From Taeniopygia guttata (lineage: Eukaryota; Chordata; Aves; Passeriformes; Estrildidae), in assembly GCF_048771995.1 (NCBI RefSeq), contig NC_133063.1:58129310-58193309 (forward strand): a stretch of 64,000 nt of DNA, read 5' to 3'. This document shows positions 63,401 through 64,000 of the stretch, piece after piece (within the stretch, counting starts at the first letter, position 1; each line of letters begins with the position of its first letter). Made by a program: the position numbers and the translations under genes. The notes below the pieces were generated by a model that ran no database searches, was not told the DNA's origin, and saw only the letters and a program-made list of their open reading frames with translations.

Positions 63401-63819
63401 TACCTCAGGAAAATCTTTGGAGTCATCAATTACAAGCCTTATGCAAAACACTCAGAGATTCTTGCCCTGCTACTTGGCCAGTACATACTGAACACATACC
63501 AGGCACTACCAGTGAATTAATTTCTCTCTACATATGTCAGGTTTTATATGTTGTTTGGTTTTTTTATTATTTCTTTATGTCATTATCATAGTTAGTGGTA
63601 AAATTTTTGTTAACCAATAAGTATTTCAACAAAAAGTGGAAGCGTTTCAATTTACCCTTCAATGAACTGGTATGATAAATTATATATTCCAATAATTAAA
63701 TAAACTTCCCTTTTATATATTTAAAATCACTTCATTAATATTTGATTTGTGGTAATCATGAAGACAAATATCGTCACCACTGTTTAAAAATATTTCTTGC
63801 ACAATACTTCACACTTCTA
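60446..63819. other. Intergenic AT-rich DNA, no gene seen
   Basis: Contains a G-run at 60811-60839 (listed separately). No gene is recognised. Confidence 0.55.
60811..60839. repeat. G-rich tract, possible G-quadruplex
   Basis: gggcc followed by an eleven-G run, then tgggg, then tggggggg, within otherwise AT-rich DNA. G-quadruplex formation on the plus strand is possible. Confidence 0.85.
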
Positions 63820-64000
63820 CTTAGCTGGGGTTTGGCTGGCATAGAACTGATTTTCTTCTTAGTCACTGGTTCAGTGCTGTGTTTTGGATCCAGCATGAGA
63901 GTAATGCCGCTAGCACGCTGATGTTTCAGCTGCTGCTGAGCAGTGCTGACCCTTAGCCAAGGACCTTCAGCATCCCATTCATTGCCAGTGAACACGTGCA
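63820..64000 (+). mobile_element. LTR, third family member, cut by the window edge
   Basis: tttggctggcatagaactga, ttcagtgctgtgttttgg and gctgatgtttcagctgctgc match the 5' part of the LTRs at 40451 and 55149. The 3' part lies outside the window, so it could be a solo LTR or one end of a longer element. Left edge is approximate. Confidence 0.82.

Overview
This window is vertebrate nuclear DNA, almost certainly from a bird and probably a songbird. The evidence is one intact, clearly vertebrate serotonin-receptor gene, many 5'-truncated CR1-type LINE tails (the dominant avian retrotransposon, ending in ATTCTRTGATTCT-like 3' tails), and solo LTRs that resemble songbird ERVK and ERVL families. No prokaryotic-style gene array is present. 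Bird HTR1A is known to lie on the Z chromosome, so a Z location is likely, but the sequence alone cannot show it. LAYOUT: 1-16.8 kb is AT-rich, gene-poor DNA with CR1 fragments, one ERVK-like solo LTR (5584-6200), a perfect 66-copy CCCTT array (9296-9625) and a compound GT/ATAGAT microsatellite (about 14.27-14.43 kb). From 16.85 to 22.13 kb is a GC- and CpG-rich domain. It holds the single-exon HTR1A gene (5-HT1A receptor, minus strand, 19726-20964), its promoter and 5' leader to the right, and two further CpG-rich blocks on its downstream side (16.86-17.80 and 18.13-18.62 kb) separated by an AT-richer stretch with a cluster of transcription-factor-like motifs. From 22.1 to 64 kb is a gene desert with no convincing exon. 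It contains an AAAAT microsatellite, seven more CR1 pieces (including an ORF2 coding remnant at 30.2-31.4 kb) and several solo LTRs. Two of these have perfect 5-bp target-site duplications: 48734-49182 (ACAGG) and 52751-54141 (CTTAC). Three related LTRs lie at 40451-41024, 55149-55752 and from about 63820 off the right edge. HOW IT WORKS TOGETHER: the only gene is HTR1A, a Gi/o-coupled receptor, and the CpG-rich domain around it looks like its regulatory neighbourhood. The rest is flanking desert with transposon debris and simple repeats. I found no convincing new multi-gene system. The items most worth a second look are the long AAGGG-type array, the two CpG-rich blocks downstream of HTR1A, the TATA-like promoter with a short upstream ORF, and the solo LTRs with exact duplications. 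Most other open reading frames are chance products of CpG islands, microsatellites or LINE tails.
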